From NCBI GenBank assembly GCA_963663315.1, contig OY760176.1, positions 2,046,001-2,110,000 on the forward strand: a DNA stretch of 64,000 bases, read 5' to 3'. The position numbers and the translations under genes were made by a program. This DNA is from G963663315 sp963663315. GTDB taxonomy: Bacteria > Pseudomonadota > Gammaproteobacteria > Arenicellales > Poriferihabitantaceae. Positions 63,614 to 64,000 of this stretch are shown here, in pieces. How positions within the stretch are numbered: position 1 is the stretch's first letter; each line of letters opens with the position of its first letter. The notes beneath the pieces are model-generated. The model searched no databases. It was not told where the DNA came from and saw only the letters and a list, made by a program, of their open reading frames with translations.

Positions 63614-63647
63614 GCAAAAGGCAGCATTGAAAAGTGCTGCCTTTTGC
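63614..63647 (+). terminator. Hairpin between binding protein and ATPase fragment
   Basis: GCAAAAGGCAGCA (63614-63626) and TGCTGCCTTTTGC (63635-63647) form a perfect 13-bp stem with an 8-base loop. No U-run follows, so it may be an mRNA-stabilising or attenuating structure. The position, just after a solute-binding-protein gene, repeats that of the two other transport loci. Confidence 0.7.
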
Positions 63648-63686
63648 CTGCTTATCCGGTCTCCAACCAATTGAAAGGTGAAGCCG

Positions 63687-63806
63687 ATGACTGACACCGG
63701 ATCCGCCCGGGCACTGCCTATTCATATCCATTCTGTAACAAAAACCTACGGCAGTATTTTTGCCTTGGACAATGTTGATCTTGATGTCCGAAGCGGTGAA
63801 TTCCTG
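63687..63806 (+). pseudogene. 5' fragment of an ABC transporter ATPase (PotA-like)
   Basis: From the ATG at 63687, with AAGGTG upstream, about 40 codons read as the start of a PotA-type ATPase (IHIHSVTKTYGSIFALDNVD, then RSGEFL). The next residues should be TLLGPSGSGKTT, but the sequence changes at about 63804-63812 into a non-homologous run (frame stop at 63921) that belongs to the 3' flank of clpB on the other strand. So the gene is cut before Walker A. Either a rearrangement or an assembly join lies here. The intact gene would serve the binding protein upstream. Confidence 0.75.
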
Positions 63807-63829
63807 ATACAACCACCCGCACCACCCAA

Positions 63830-64000
63830 TCACAGGTTGAATCTTATCTCATCACCTGTCAGCGAAACCGAAACATTGTCTCCAGGTTTGAATTTGCCAG
63901 CCAATATCTCCTGCGCCAGTTGATTCTCTATGCGCGTTTGTATCGCCCGTCTCAACGGTCGTGCCCCATATACCGGGTCGAAGCCGGTTTCAACCAGCTT
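63830..64000 (-). CDS. clpB: ClpB disaggregase, C-terminal end (5' part outside window)
   Basis: The minus strand is open from the window edge to a TGA at 63830-63832 and codes for 56 residues: KLVETGFDPVYGARPLRRAI, then QTRIENQLAQEILAGKF, KPGDNVSVSL and an RFNL end. This is the small C-terminal (D2-small) domain of the Hsp100 chaperone ClpB, with the conserved GFDPVYGARPL sensor-2 segment. ClpB rescues aggregated proteins with DnaK. Its 3' flank joins directly onto the truncated PotA-like gene. Confidence 0.88.
   Translation of the reverse strand, partial: KLVETGFDPVYGARPLRRAIQTRIENQLAQEILAGKFKPGDNVSVSLTGDEIRFNL

Noticed and set aside
63807..63830. CCCGCACCACC stretch resembling a tRNA 3' end at the potA/clpB junction
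   Set aside because: The bases before it are the ATPase coding sequence and no cloverleaf arms can be made.
1..64000. CRISPR array, prophage, insertion sequence, rRNA or tRNA genes
   Set aside because: No regularly spaced repeats, integrase/transposase frames or RNA-gene signatures were seen on reading both strands.

Overview
The window looks like a chromosomal segment of a free-living, aerobic, probably marine heterotrophic gammaproteobacterium. This rests on gene content: a single-chain PurL of 1317 residues, coaBC divergent from radC (the order seen in enterics), DUF3461, a 2-oxoglutarate dehydrogenase operon sucA-sucB-lpd, and much machinery for methylated amines and osmolytes (glycine-betaine ABC transporter, sarcosine oxidase, ETF-quinone oxidoreductase). 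No rRNA, tRNA, CRISPR array, phage or insertion sequence was recognised. Several genes appear to start with GTG or TTG.

Layout. 1-8.2 kb (minus): a Tat-exported solute-binding protein, two permeases and a double ATPase of the Dpp/Opp type, then a DUF3461 protein, a cytoplasmic-type sulfatase and, cut by the window edge, a HalD/BesD-like Fe/2-oxoglutarate oxygenase. 8.5-13.2 kb: malonyl-CoA decarboxylase, an ArgD/AstC aminotransferase and ETF-quinone oxidoreductase. 13.2-22.7 kb: housekeeping (purL, dapA, glyoxalase II, a glutamine amidotransferase, coaBC, radC, a corrinoid adenosyltransferase). 22.7-27.9 kb: sarcosine oxidase, with the alpha and gamma subunits fused in one frame. 28-30.2 kb: an SDR, a TauD-like dioxygenase and a VOC protein. 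30.5-37.6 kb: phosphomannomutase and lpd-sucB-sucA. 37.8-42.4 kb: a MoeB/ThiF protein, CysC and a three-gene group (ureohydrolase, M20 carbamoylase, arginine-deiminase-fold enzyme) that could work in steps on guanidino compounds. 42.4-44.3 kb: an orphan protease-propeptide-like protein and a DMT exporter. 45-48.6 kb: proX (frameshifted in its signal peptide), proV and a long proW. 49-52.8 kb: a thiamine-binding protein, a membrane protein and a tight cassette of two ATP-grasp enzymes plus an MFS transporter. 52.9-64 kb: Fe-alcohol dehydrogenase, exonuclease III, a glutamine/methionine transaminase with an omega-amidase, a GST, a CocE/S15 hydrolase, an SDR, a BioC-like protein with a damaged SAM motif, a second Fe/2OG oxygenase, a polyamine-type binding protein, a truncated ABC ATPase and the tail of clpB.

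Together the genes describe uptake and oxidation of methylated amines, peptides and guanidino/ureido nitrogen, with carbon going to the TCA cycle and electrons to quinone through ETF. In all three solute-binding-protein loci a strong hairpin sits just after the binding-protein gene and before the transporter genes.

The best candidate for an undescribed system is the ATP-grasp / ATP-grasp / MFS cassette (49937-52844), which looks like a small peptide or amide biosynthesis-and-export unit. Other points worth checking are the SoxA-SoxG fusion, the potA/clpB junction near 63.8 kb (rearrangement or mis-assembly), the proX frameshift, a fossil of a molybdopterin oxidoreductase at 48.9 kb, and a family of palindromic dispersed repeats.
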